A stretch of 64,000 bases of DNA from Carallia brachiata (GCA_021464245.1 JADCRB010000153.1:1178001-1242000); one strand, 5' to 3'. Numbered from the stretch's first letter, positions 24,834 through 37,002 are shown. Numbers and translations are program-made. The notes: generated by a model not told the origin, from the sequence alone.

Positions 24834-25002
24834 GAGTAATACTAAATATCTCGAAAATCGTGTTATTAAACATTTTAAAATATATAATTATAAAAATAAT
24901 CGTTAATTTTTTTTTTAGTGTTAAGAAAATTAACGATTTTTTCTATATTTATATATTTCGAGATATCTCATAACACGATTTTTGAGATACTTAGTATTAC
25001 TC
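24834..25002. mobile_element. 169-bp MITE with 9-bp target-site duplication
   Basis: Terminal inverted repeats of 33 nt with two mismatches begin GAGTAATACTAA and end TTAGTATTACTC. The arms continue pairing toward the centre, so the element could form one long hairpin. It is flanked on both sides by an exact ATTTAAAAA (24825-24833 and 25003-25011). A 9-bp duplication points to the Mutator superfamily. It has no coding capacity. It lies in the segment of copy A that has no counterpart in copy B. Confidence 0.87.
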
Positions 25003-25264
25003 ATTTAAAAACTAACTGTGAACTTGACAGTTTTTACATTTCAAATTTTAAAAGTTAAACTTCAAATTCTAGAGGAAACTTTGTGCAAGGCAACAGAACG
25101 AATACTTCCATCACATTCTCACTGTCATTTCAAGTGCATGGCAACATAAGGTGGCATCTTTGTTCTTATGCGATGCTGGATTCACCATCCTCGTGCTTGT
25201 TGCACAGTGGGTACAGAATGAGGGCGTGAAATCACATACGGGAGTCGAGATACAAATAATTCCT

Positions 25265-28200
25265 TCATCGATTGTACTGAAGGAGGCTTCCATAAGTGCG
25301 ATCCGACACTCCAATGAAAAGTGATTCCGCATCAGGGCTAAAAGAGACACCGGAAATCTCCCCAAAAATATCGACCTCCTGCTCTTTCTCAAAACCGTTC
25401 TTTGCATCATAGACATGCACAAAGTCAGCTGGTTCTGCCATCGCCATGAACTGACCATCAGACGTAAAACGAATTGATCTAATGGCTCCCAAATTGCCCT
25501 TGAGCACGGCAATAGAACTGTACAAGTTTCGAACATCCCAAACACGACATGTTTTGTCTTGGTTCCCAGTGGCAAAAATCCGGCCATCAGGATGCCACGC
25601 AGAAGCAAATGAATAATCCAAATGTCCACATAGAGGCGTAAGGGTCTGTAATATAGCTTTCAAGTTAGTAAAAAAAACTCTGGAGATGCAAAAGGTGTAT
25701 ACGGAGGATGAACTGAAAAGCTCAAGAAGCAAGATAAGGAGGGAAGATTACTTTTCCTGTTTGAGAATCCACCAGCATGCCATCAGGGTTGTCGCCAACA
25801 AGTACAAGAAGCTTGCGATCTGGGCTCAATGAGGAGTGCTGTAAATGGGAATAGGTACAAAAAAAGCAAATTAATACATTAAGGAAACTAGGAGAGCATG
25901 CCACAACCATTGCATGAAGGAAATTATATCTCAAATAGTCCATCCAATCTACAAAAGCATTTGACAATTAAGCTCAGTAAACACATCAAACAATCTTTTG
26001 GGCCCAGAACCCTATGGGGTCACCTCGTTCTCTTTGTCATGGTACACAATCTAGTGCCATTTTGCACTTATTTTTATCGCACATAGTGGTCCAAATATAC
26101 AAAATTTGATAGGACTGCCAAAGATCTCTCTGGGATGAGAATCAAGTGCCTTTGACTTTTCCTTTACACACAATGTTCGACTGACAAGGTAATCAACTCT
26201 CATCCCACATAGAGACGAATATAGAGCAGCACAGCAACTGATTTCAAGACACTCAACCAGGAACCCACTCTCTGACTCCAACTCCCTAAAATGCACCGTG
26301 TTTCAACCAATCCAGTAGACAAGCTCACAAACCATTTGGCCTCCAAAGACGTAAAGATACAAAATGACACTTACATTCACAGGCCAAGGAAAGCAAAAAT
26401 GCTTAGAAAGCTGAAGTCTCTCCACATCAAAGTCTCTAACTCCACGGTCATTATTTGAGACCATAAAATGGACTGCACCACTGGAAGAGTATTGACTTCA
26501 AGTCAACTAAAATTAAACATAATAGTAGCATAATTTATATGACCAAAATATTCATAATAGTACCAATTAATAAACAAATAGAAGAAAAATGACCACACAG
26601 GCATGCACACACACAAAAAGGCGTCAACATCAGTAGAAGGACTAAAAGTAAGAAAAAACCTGGGAGAATCATAAATCTCAATGGCGTTTGTGCTTGCATT
26701 GTCATTGTGAGTTGTCCTGGAACAAAAGCTAACTTCTGGTCGATCTAGGTTCTGCATCCAAAAACAAAAGATTTATTGTTCATTACGTGAGCCATTCTTT
26801 CGGAACCAACCAGAAAGCACAATGCAAAGGCCCAATCTTTATTCCACCTTTTCAAGTTCTTATCTCAGGATTAGTAGGCACACATCACAATCACAGATAG
26901 AAGAAAACAAGACAGATATAATAGCTCGCTCATATAAATCATATCTCTAGAATGCAAATTGCTGCTTCAGCATAAATAACAAATATAGCATCTTGAAGAT
27001 GAATTAGATAGATACTCTCAAAGCCTACACCACTAAGTTGCAGGAGGTGGTGAATCAAATCAGACTTATGGGAAAAGAAATCACGGATAGAAGAGTTGTT
27101 GAAAACGTTTTAGTGAGTCCAAAGAGTTGTTGAAAACGTTTGAGTGAGTCCAACTGAAAAGATTGAAGCTATGATCTCTTCCCTTGAAGACTCAAGAGAT
27201 CTAAGTCAAATCTCCATGTCAGAATTTCTAGGAGCTCTTGAAGCTCAAGAACAAAGAAGAAGTATGAAGTGAGAATAGCACTGAAGTAGCTATGCAGGGA
27301 AAGTCAAAAGCTCAAACCTGCAACTTCTAAGGATTCAAAGAAGCCTTAAAGTGAGCAAGCTGGAAAAGGAAAGCAGCAGCAAGGAGGTGGAAAGAGTTCT
27401 AGAAAGTGGGGTCAATTTCCTCCATGTCCCACTTATAAAAGAACTAACCATTCTAGAGAGGACTGCTACTGAAAAGGGAAGATTAAGTGCAGATTCTGCT
27501 CTAAGATTGGGCATATTGAGAAGAATTGTAGGAGGAAGCAAAATCAGCATCAAGGGCAATCAAGCTCTCAAAACTAGCAAACTCAGAAGGAAAATTACAT
27601 AGAAGAAAAAGTCCAAGATGAACACTTATTTGTTGCCTTCTTGGTGGGCACAAAACACATCAAAGAGTCCTGGTTCCTTGACAGTGGCTGTACCAATCAT
27701 ATGACAAGGCAAGCCAAGTTATTCAGCATGCTTCAACCAGTAGCTGGGGCAGCGAAAATTGGAAATGGCACCAAGGTTGCAGTCATAGGAACTGTACAAA
27801 TTAGAACCTCTTCAGGTACTCATTCAATTACTGATGCTTAATTAGTACCTCAAATAGACCAAAACCTGTTGAGTGTTGGTCAGATGATTCAAAAGGGGTT
27901 TACTTTATTATTTAAAGATGATAATTGCATGATTCATGATCCAAAAGGAGTAGAGTTTACAACTATTCATATGAAGAACAGATGTTTTGCATTAGATCTA
28001 AGCTCCATAAATTTGCCTAAATGCAAAAGCAGTAAAGTAATTGATAAGTCAGGGTTGTGGCATAAGAGATTTGGGCACTGTAATGTGAGATCCATTCAAT
28101 ATGCTCAAAAGCATGAGTTAGTAAATGATTTGCCCCTCATTGAAGCATATTCAAAAAAGTGTGAAAACTGTGAAATGGGAAAGCAACACAAGCTGCCATT

Positions 28201-31200
28201 CCCTACTTCCGGTGCTTGGAGAGCCAAGAAGAAGCTTCATTTGGTCCATTCAGATTTTTGTGGACCAATGAAGACTGAATCCTTGAATGGCAATATATAT
28301 TTCCTTCTTTTCATTGATGACTTCTCTAGAATCTCATGATTAAAATTTTTTGAAGCAGAAAGCAGAAGTATTTGAAATGTTTAAAAAGTTTAAAGTCACC
28401 GTTAAAACACAGAGTGGTTGCATTCTGAAGATCTTGAGAAGTGACAATGGAAAGGAGTACATCTCATCAGAATTTAATCAATTTTGTGAAGATTTAGGTA
28501 TCTAACACTAGCTTATTATCAGTTACACACCTTAGCAGAATGGTATGGTGGGGAGGAAGAATAGGTCAGCCATAGAAATGGCCAGATGCATGATTTCAGA
28601 GAAGAAATTGCCAAAGACTTTCTGGGCAGAAGCAATAAATACTACTATCTACCTGCAAAATAGGCTGCCAACAAAAGCAGTAGAAGGAATGACACCATGG
28701 GAAGCTTGGAGTGGACACAAGCCATCTGTAAAACATTTAAAGGTATTTGGGTTTTTGTGCTATACTCACATTCTAGATGTGAAGAGGGGAAAATTGATGA
28801 AAAGACTGAAAGAGGCATTTTGGTTGGTTATAGTTCAGTTTCCTGTAGACAGGAAAGATTCAAGCTTGTAGAGATTTGAAGGTTGATGCAGATGCTTTTT
28901 GGAGCTGAACAGATTCTCCAGTGCAAAGATAGGCAATTAAAAAAGTTGCAGAATTTGAAGGTGAAGTTGAAGCAGAAACATATGATGATGTTCCTATAAG
29001 AGGTTTCAGACCTCTCACTAAGGTTTATGAAAGATGCAGAAGTGCCTTGGTGGAGCTAGCAAACTATCCAGAAGCATGCAAAGATGAAGAATGGATAGCC
29101 GCCATGAAAGAGGAAATTGCAATGATAGAAAAGAACAAAACTTGGGAGTTAGTTGACAAACCAGATGACAAGCTGGTCATTGGTGTCAAATGGGTATTTA
29201 GGGTCAAACTAAACCCCGATGGTTCTATTAACAAGTACAAAGCAAGATCGGTGGTCATGGGCTATTCTCAACAACCTAGAATTGATTTTACAAACACATT
29301 TGCCCCAGTTGCCAGAATGGACACCATCAGACTCCTCATTGCCATTTCAGCACAATTCAATTGGAAGATCGATCATTTAGATGTTAAATCAACATTTTTA
29401 AATGATGTTTTAAAGGAGGAGATACATAAGCTCAATCAGAAGGCTTTACTACAAAAGGGGCAAGAGCAGAAAGTGTACAAGTTGATCAAGGCCTTATATG
29501 GCCTAAAGCAAGCTCCTCGAGCCTAGTACAGCAAAATTGACTCCTTTCTAACCAGCAAGAGCTTTAGGAAGAGTAAGAATGATGCTACTCTCTACGTAAA
29601 GAGAAGTGCAAATGGAGATGTTTTAATAATCTCTTTGTATGTGGATGACCTTCTGATAACAGCTAGCAATATTGATGAAATTTTGAAATTCAAAGATGAG
29701 ATGAGGAATTAGTTTGAGATGTCAGATCTTGAAGCTATGAGATATTTTTTGGGATTGGAAGTGCATCAATCCGATGATGGCATCTTCGTGTGTCAAAAGA
29801 AGTAAGCCACTGAAATTTTGTTCAAGTTTCAAATGCAAAATTCCAAGCCAGTGGCAACACCACTGGTCTTAAATGTTCAATTAAGCAAAGAAGATGGAGC
29901 TGGAGATTCTGATGCTTCAAGATATAGAAGTTTAATTGGAAGTTTGTTATGTTTGATTGCCACAAGACTAGATCTTATGTCTACAGCCATCCTAGTATCA
30001 AGGTTCATGCAGAAACCTTCTACCCTTCATTATGATGCAGCAAAGAGGGCACTTAGGTATTTAAAAGGAACAGTGCAGCTTGGAGTTTGGAATAAATCTG
30101 TTGAAAATGCAAAGTTAACTGGATATGTTGATAGTGATTGGGCTAAAAGTAGAGGTGATCTCAAGAGCACATTAGGTTTCAGTCTTTCACTTGGATCAGG
30201 AATGTTCTCCTGGAACTCTAAGAAACTAGAGATTGTCGCTCAATCAACTGCTGAAGTTGAACATGTGGCAACAGCATCAGTCGTTAATCAAGCAAAGTGG
30301 CTTAGGAAGATCTTGAATGATCTCGGTTTCAAGCAGATTGAACAACGAAGATTATGTGTGACAACAAATCAGCTATTGGGATTGCAGAAAATCCTGTTCA
30401 GCATGGGAAAACTAAGCATATGGATATAAAGTTTAATGTAGTCAAAGAAGCTGAAAGAAATGAAGAAATCAAGCTAGTACATTGTAGTTCTCAGGTTCAG
30501 ATTGTAGATATCTTTACTAAATCTCTTTCAAAATCTAGATTTTACATGTTAAGGAAGATGCTAGGAGTTTCAAATAAAAGTCTCAAGGAAGAGTGTTGAT
30601 AAAATTGACATTTTTTATTTGGTGAAAAGTTATAGAGAAGAAGTTTCAGCAGTGTTTAAAAGTTAGTTAAGTTAGATGAAATCAGTTAGTATTTAGCTAA
30701 CAAATCAAGTTTGAATAAGTTGTCTAGATGCTTGACTTGGTCAAGCCAGGAGCAGCTGGAAGATTGATCTTTGAAGATCAAGTTCCCGATTTTGTGTCAT
30801 TCGAATTTTGAATTTTGTTTCAGTTTAGAGATTATGTAAAGTTCCTTTATAAAAGGAGCTAGTTGGTTCAATAAAAGTGAGTTTTCTGGAATATTTCAGT
30901 TCTTCTCTTCTAAAACACTTACAATGCAAATTGCTGCTGCAACTTCAATAACAAAATAGCATCTAATTCATTGCTAGAAATGGGTGTAACAATGGCACTA
31001 ATTCAGTGGATATACAGCATAACCTTCTTCTTCGAGTGAAATGCTCGTCTTAGCAGATGAGAATTAAGTTAAAGCCTCTACAAGTAGGAGGAGGGAAACT
31101 GAACAAAAAACCACAAATAGAATCAAAAGTTGTTTGATGTTACCTTGCAAATGAGTTCTCCTCGGAACCCTCCAATGGCCAACAAGTTATCCCGTACTGC

Positions 31201-32564
31201 CAATGTACTGACTTCGGTTTTACTAAAACCTTCCAAGAGGCTCCTAGGATGTTTCTGTCAGATAAAGGAAGTCCAAAATCGTAATTCAGAAGTTGCAATA
31301 AAACAAAAATCCAAATTAAATAGTCACGACCAGCACAACTATAATTTTAAAAAGACAAAGGATAACACTTCAAATATCTCATAAACATGATAAAGCAAAA
31401 TATCACACGGTCGAATTACCTCACATGGTGCCACATGGCCAGACACATTAAGAATTTCAGTCTTCTTGCAATTTATTGATGACCAGTGCACAATCGAGAA
31501 ATGTGACATTAGGTAGACATCATGCTTTGACGTTGACCAGACCAAATTTCGCAACTGCAATCCAGATCAACATTTGTTAGATTGAAAATTTAGCCTTCTA
31601 AACAAGATTTTAAGTGAATTCAAATAAAGAGTTTGAATTTCTAGCACAAGTGTTCATGAGTCTCCAAGCTACCAGAAATCATTCAGCTCGAACTCTGGAA
31701 ATAATGTCCTTGGCATCAAATCAACCTAGACAAACAGGGCTTTACATGTTGGCATAATATGGCACCTAGTAGTTATTTTCTCCGCTGCTATAATCTTAAT
31801 TCCCAGGCAAGTACAAGCATTTGTCTCCTAAGATGTCGAAGTTGCACTTGGGCCACTAGATGCAATAATTGAACCCAAAAGTGATTCTCAAAACAGAGGC
31901 ACTGATCATTGACTTATTTTCTTCTCCTTCCAAAGTAATTAAACAGAGAAAATTTAGTGTTCTGAAGGGGAAGCCTTTGAAGAAAAAAAGCTAAAGGACA
32001 GCCAACAAATAAACGGAAGTACACATGCACCCACCAACCTTCTCTTCCTCTACTCAACCCAAAATCCCAAACAACAGGTTGCACATAATCTCGCCACACA
32101 ATTAACAGAGGAAATTGGGGAAATAGTATCTGAAGGGAAAGCAAAGATTATCCAGTGACTAACGTAACTAAAACAAAAAAAAAAGGATATTGAGCAGAGA
32201 GAAAGTATTTAACGTACTTGGAAATGCGGGATTGTTGGTTTCACAGCTCTTGTGTTCTGCCAGAACTCATAATATGTCCCGCCTTTGTTTGGAGGCTTGC
32301 ATTCCTTTAAAGAATCAAAATGCGAGTGAGACTACAAGATCAAATGCATGTAGTAGATGCAAACCACTACAAACAGGCAGGAAAAACAGGTTCCACCTTT
32401 TCTGAACATTCTCCTGACTGATACATGTTTTCATAGCTTCTGTACTGCTCTAACCTAGTTTGTCTGTACTTTTCACGGGAAATTCTCAGTCTTTTCCAAG
32501 GGATTCCCTGGATATCCTTTTCTCTGCTAGCATCTGCAGCAGAGGTGTCTATCATCCTAGTTTC
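25265..32564 (-). CDS. WD40 protein (C2A9.03-like), copy A, N-terminus missing
   Basis: Eight exons read through in frame: 32564-32397, 32304-32218, 31554-31420, 31254-31144, 26751-26660, 26480-26375, 25838-25752 and 25645-25265. The product is about 385 residues from the Met of MIDTSAADA. The family (uncharacterised WD repeat protein C2A9.03-like; plant members I recall as At1g78070 and At1g36070) is about 440 residues and begins with an acidic exon, which I cannot find upstream. Hallmarks seen: LRNLVWSTSKHDVYLM, GHLDYSFASAWHPDGRIFATGNQ, TCRVWDVRN, GAIRSIRFTSDG and MAEPADFVHVYD. Intron 4 holds a 3.9-kb copia element. Likely damage: VWDRTYG is VSDRTYG, and TGA replaces a Cys codon 11 codons before the stop position of copy B. 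It may be expressed, but it diverges from consensus more than copy B and is probably a decaying duplicate. Confidence 0.75.
26951..26993 (+). repeat. Left ~42-bp flank duplication of copia insertion
   Basis: AATGCAAATTGCTGCTTCAG and the following bases to GCATCT recur with several differences at 30924-30964, on the other side of the copia element. Copy B has this sequence once (about 59164-59206) and continues straight on, so it is the pre-insertion site. Confidence 0.8.
26993..30923 (+). mobile_element. Ty1/copia retrotransposon, 5'-truncated and inactive
   Basis: Order of parts is copia type: partial gag with a 31-bp internal duplication (27092-27122 and 27123-27153) and a damaged CCHC region near 27425-27540; protease (SWFLDSGCTNHM, about 27668); integrase (WHKRFGH and CENCEMGKQH, 28050-28210); reverse transcriptase (KWVFRVKLNPDG, SLYVDDLLIT; 29090-29830); RNase H (YVDSDWAKS; to 30597). 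Many stops and frame breaks occur, for example after QAPRA (29525), in MRN*FEM (29712) and after VCQKK. A purine tract AAGGAAGAG precedes a 3' LTR starting TGTTGATAAAATTG at 30594. No 5' LTR or primer-binding site is present: the left end begins inside gag. It sits in intron 4 of WD40 copy A, in the orientation opposite to the gene. Confidence 0.9.
30594..30923 (+). repeat. 3' LTR of the copia element
   Basis: It begins TGTTGATA directly after a polypurine tract and ends CACTTACA, so it has TG..CA ends and is about 330 bp. TATAAAAGG at about 30849 looks like a TATA box and AATAAAAG near 30871 like a poly-A signal. The partner 5' LTR is missing. Confidence 0.78.
30924..30964 (+). repeat. Right ~42-bp flank duplication of copia insertion
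   Basis: Second copy of the 26951-26993 sequence, with a few substitutions and one missing base relative to the left one. From here the intron continues exactly as in copy B (CTAATTCATTGCTAGAAATG). Confidence 0.8.
31969..31973. other. Empty site matching the gypsy insertion of copy B
   Basis: Here copy A reads uninterrupted GAAGGGGAAGCCTTTGAAG. In copy B the same place is split after GGAAG by the element at 60215-62219, and GGAAG appears on both sides. This gives the pre-insertion state. Confidence 0.88.
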
Positions 32565-33146
32565 CTGCACAACCCATCCAACCCCAACACCCACCAAAGG
32601 TTAAACAAACAAAGTTGGTCATACGCAAGGACCTTCATAATTGGAGATGCAAAATCAATACACTTGGCAAAGCAAAATGCAATAACGGCACTGGTTTTAA
32701 TCTAGAAAACCAAAGGCAATTCTACGAACAGACAAACAACTGATTCAAAGGCAGGGCAACCTGAATTAGGGTTTAATTTGGGAGTGGAATTAAAAACAAA
32801 AAGGGGCCCAATTCAGGGCAAAAATATAAACTACAAAATGGCAAACCTTTAACCTTATGCCGAACACAACCCACCCAGAGAGTAAAGATAGCGCAAATTT
32901 CCCAAAATTAAACTGAATTATTCTCTTCAATGTTTTTTTTAAATAACTATTATAGTACATAAAAAGAAATATAATTTTGAAAAGAATTAGATCTTATTTA
33001 CAGATTACTAGTAGGGATCGGATATGATCGTCTTCGATCAAATAAAAAGAAAAAAAAAATTGAAAAAAAAAAAAAGAAAGAGAAAAGAAAAAAGGAGAAA
33101 GAGAGACTGACATTGAAACCACAAGGAGTAAAGGGAGTAACAGGCG

Positions 33147-33180
33147 AGGGGGGAGGAGGGGAGGGGGGGAGGGGGGAGGG
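33147..33180 (+). other. Potential G-quadruplex tract
   Basis: Five runs of three or more G, separated by single A or AGGA, lie within 34 bases (GAGGGGGG, then AGGGG, AGGGGGGG, AGGGGGG, AGGG). It is about 580 bp upstream of WD40 copy A exon 1 and absent from copy B, where the whole 0.8-kb segment is missing. Confidence 0.6.
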
Positions 33181-33247
33181 CTACCCTGTCTTTGCTCTGT
33201 TTTCTGCTTTGCTTTCTTCTGATTGTTTCTTTTGACGATGATGACTG

Positions 33248-33655
33248 ATCCAACCAAAGTTGTCAGAATTGGACCAGTCATCAAAATAGAAATATTAATG
33301 AGTCAAAATTCAACCGGTTGAACCGGTCGAATCGATATTTAATAAAATATATATGTATAAAACTAATTAAAAATAATAATTATAAATAGTGATTAGATAT
33401 TATTTTTTTTAATTTTTTAGGATTAAATTGAAATTTTTAATCAAATTTAAGATTAAATTGAACTTTTTAATTAAATTTAATGTTTAAATTATAATTTATA
33501 AATCTTTCAGTTTCATTGAACTGGTCCAACCGGTCCAATTTTGACCGGTTTCACCGATTTTGACAAGTTCGAGTTATTATTTAAAATTTGCATAAATCAG
33601 ATCGAACCCCCGGCTGATCATCGATTAAACCGGTCCGATCCAATTTTTTAAACAT
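33248..33655. repeat. Degenerate CCGGTT-rich repeat, possible DNA transposon
   Basis: The ends form imperfect inverted repeats (AAAGTTGTCAGAATTGGACC against the complement of TCCAATTTTTTAAACATTGG). The interior has repeated AACCGGT words and a 33-bp tandem pair at 33419-33482 (GATTAAATTGAA...). This resembles common non-autonomous plant elements. No clear target-site duplication. Confidence 0.35.
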
Positions 33656-36154
33656 TGGATTCAACTGAACTAAAAAACCAAAAAGTGACCTGTTTATGGT
33701 AAATAGTGCAAAAAAATCCATTTTTACGTTTTTGCCCTGATTATTATTTCCAAATCCAACTTTGAAAAGAAAAAGATTTGGTAACATCAGTTAGTTAATT
33801 TTAAGTGTCTATAAAACATATGATCATTTAAATAAAAAAACTCTCAACTATATAACTATTTATTATTATTTATGTTTATGTGAACCAACAACATTTTTTT
33901 TGACAGCAACATGAGAGCCAAACAAAAATAAATAAATAATTGTGATCAATTAGGAAACAATAAAAATACTTAACACTTTTCATGTTACTATGGTGTTGCT
34001 CCAGCAGCTGCAGTGCTTTTAGTATTAAAAACGGGAAAACAAAAATGATGCTCAACACAGTGTGTCGAAATAAATGTGTTCTTCACATTAACTTGTAAGT
34101 CGTACGTTTAATTTTATTATTCAACGCTAGCAAATTATGATCGCATTTATCTTTTGTACTGATTCAAATATCTTTAAACATTTGAACCGTACAAGTGTAA
34201 CAGCGGTGTTCTTTTAAATATTTGGCGGACTGGGGAAGAACCAGAAAAGTATTATTTTGTAGATAATTAGACACACTTCTATAATTTCAATTTTTGAGGA
34301 AAAATGAATTTATATATAGATTGAATCATAATTCCATTTTATAAATAGATATTGCATATCATGATATGAATTTAAAATTAGATATCACATATTGAAAATT
34401 AGTTTGCACCGCAGATATTTTTTCGTGTCGTGTAACGAAAGACATAAAGAAAAGGGTTTAAGACTTGTAATTGCAAGGAAAAAATATATATATAATTTTG
34501 TTACCATAAGAAGAAGGAAATAGCAGATATCAAGCAGAGAGATCAATGCAAGCGCAGTAATATTAATAAAAGGTAAATAAGAGCAGAAATCTCTTTGCAC
34601 TAGGACACGCAACGCACTAAAATGTCATGGAAAGAGGACCACAAAATTCCTCCCATCTATTTGATTTGTTTTCTCCTTTCGTTATGTCCTTAAACTGTCC
34701 ACTTAACCACATAAGTCCTATCCTCTCATTCATGAAGGAATTTATAAATTCAAGTACAAATTGATAGGTTCAATATTTGCATAATTATTACGTATAATTT
34801 GATATTTAATTTGATATTTATTTATGCAAATATTATGTTTATAGGTAAATTTTACTTTTATTTGTATTTTATATTTTGAAGGTCAAATAGATACAAATAG
34901 AAGTAATTGAAGCGGATTTGATATTATTCGGACAGATTTCACAGCTTTGCGCCCTACTCGGTATTTCAGCCATAACTTCCTCTACACAACTCGAAATTGG
35001 ATGATTCTTAAGCCGAATCGAAACTAAAAGATAAAGCTACAACTTTGCTGTTTTGACAAACTTCGGATTCTGCGTGGAAGGAGTCGAAATTTGGATCCGT
35101 AGATATAGGGTCAAAACTGTCCAAAAAATTTACAAATCTTTTTCTTACTCGAATTTGGACTCTTTAGGGCTTATTTGAGGGGACTATAAATACAGAAGTT
35201 ACAGAACATACAGAGGACTTTTCGAGGATATTCTTGTAGACACAAGACAGAGAAAAAGCGTAGAGAGCGAAGAGGAGAAGAGAATAAGCGAGGAATGCGA
35301 AGACGTCAGAAATGAATTTTTCGATTCATTTTCTTTTCTTTTTTTCTTTTGAACTTAATGATGTTGGATATTTGTTTATACTTGATTTTTAGTACGAGTG
35401 ACTAAAACCCTAAATTAGGGTGAAAGGAATGTAGTCTAGTTTAGAGTTGGATTATTTGATTTTGTGGATGCTTAATAGTTCTTTTGATTTTATTGCTATT
35501 ATATGTTGAGAATTTAATTTGATTTATCTATTTTGTTTTTAAATATACTTTTGTGTCTGACCATCATGAAAGTAGTAATAGAATTTGTGTTGAGATCGAC
35601 AGATGAGACATAATCATGCACTAAATAGATAAACATATGAACTTTGAGCCAGACATGAAATAAGTTTATATGATGTTATAAATTTTCTGTTCTTAATGAG
35701 TTTAATCTATTTTGTGTGAGTTCGACAGAAGATCATAATTAGATTGAATATGGTTAGAGTTGTTTGACAAAGAACACTAAGTAAAGGAGAAGAATTGACA
35801 TTCAAATCATTAATCCACAAAATTTATATAATTCAGCTCCTTCTAAGTGAAAAGTCATAGCCCTAGTACCCTCTATTTTGTGTTCAATTTTAATTAAATT
35901 ATCTTTGATTTTTCAATAATTAAATTGTTTACTTTTTAATTCAATAATTCTGATTCTTATTAATTTTCTCAAATACAAAACCTTCAGTTTAAATAATATA
36001 AATTATAATTAATTATTTGTTCCCTTGAGTTCGATAACTGAAGTATTCACTAAGATTTTATTACTACGATCGGCCATATACACTTGCAGGATTTTACTCG
36101 GTCAGCTATTATAATAAGTACGGAGTTATGATCCTGGGCGGAGAGAATAAATAC

Positions 36155-36224
36155 CTCTAATTGCTCAAGCAGTTGCTTTTGCACTTGCATCTGGATCTCG
36201 CCCTCCTCTGTCATTGGCATTACA
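36155..36224 (-). pseudogene. Isolated MYB-CC-like exon
   Basis: A 70-nt segment with a TTTGCAG acceptor and a GTATTT donor reads VMPMTEEGEIQMQVQKQLLE then QLE. This resembles the MYB-CC coiled coil of PHR1-like factors (typically ...LQMEVQKRLHEQLE, where I recall an intron also falling). No GARP DNA-binding exon or other coiled-coil exon is found nearby, so it is an orphan or a false match. Confidence 0.35.
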
Positions 36225-37002
36225 CTGCAAACAGAAACGAAGGTAAAAATCTCCAATCAAGTTTCAATTGGCAACAAAGAAGATTGAATATTCTATGAGT
36301 TTAGATTTTTCATCCCTGGGAGCCTGACCCTCTATAGGGATGACAACTCAGCATTTCTAACGATGTATGTTGCGCCGAAAATGATTTATTCAATCCAAAA
36401 CATTACCCAAAGAGCATTAACAACATCTGAATAAATGGTCACAACTTGCATACCTCTTTGGACAAACATTTGAGACTAGAGAATCAGTAATATCTAAAAT
36501 AATAATAAGTAGTTCATCCACAATTCCCGATTCCACATAATGTTTACTGACTAAAAAAAAAAACAAAAAAAGGATACAACAAGACAAAAACAACCTCCAA
36601 AGGATGCAATCCTCTTCACGAAATCCAGTTAATCTTTTCCTTAAAATAGTTAAACAAAGTTTTTTTTTTTCACCAACACTTTTCAAGATAAAATAAAGAG
36701 AGGATTATCATTCGCTAGACCCAACAAGAAGATGGTTTTTTTCAAAGTTTTAAGTTTCCTACTAAAAAATATTGATTGTAAACAAGATTAAATTAGATGT
36801 TCAACAAAACTGATAGGATGTATAACCAATTGTTAATTATATTTTACCAATTATTACACATTTTATTAGTTTTATTGCACATTTATTTAATCTTGTTGCA
36901 TGTCCAATCCTTTTAGTGGAAAATTTGACGTTCAAACCACAAAAAAAAAAAAGTGAAAACATTTGGAGTCCACTACTTTTTACCCCGACAATGTTTACCG
37001 GA
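36225..37002. other. Spacer downstream of the TNL gene
   Basis: AT-rich. It is probably the 3' UTR and downstream of the minus-strand TNL gene. A minus-strand frame at 36417-36686 has no recognisable features. Confidence 0.5.

Larger units (their letters stand above)
32565..36154. other. Spacer upstream of WD40 copy A; shared flank
   Basis: The segment 32565-32846 and 33660-34545 or beyond matches 62820-64000 in copy B; 32846-33660 is present only here. No acidic first exon of the WD40 gene is found. At 35187 a TATAAATA box follows GC-richer sequence (34920-35290) that resembles the promoter side of a repetitive transcript, but no coding sequence follows it. The rest is AT-rich. Confidence 0.45.
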
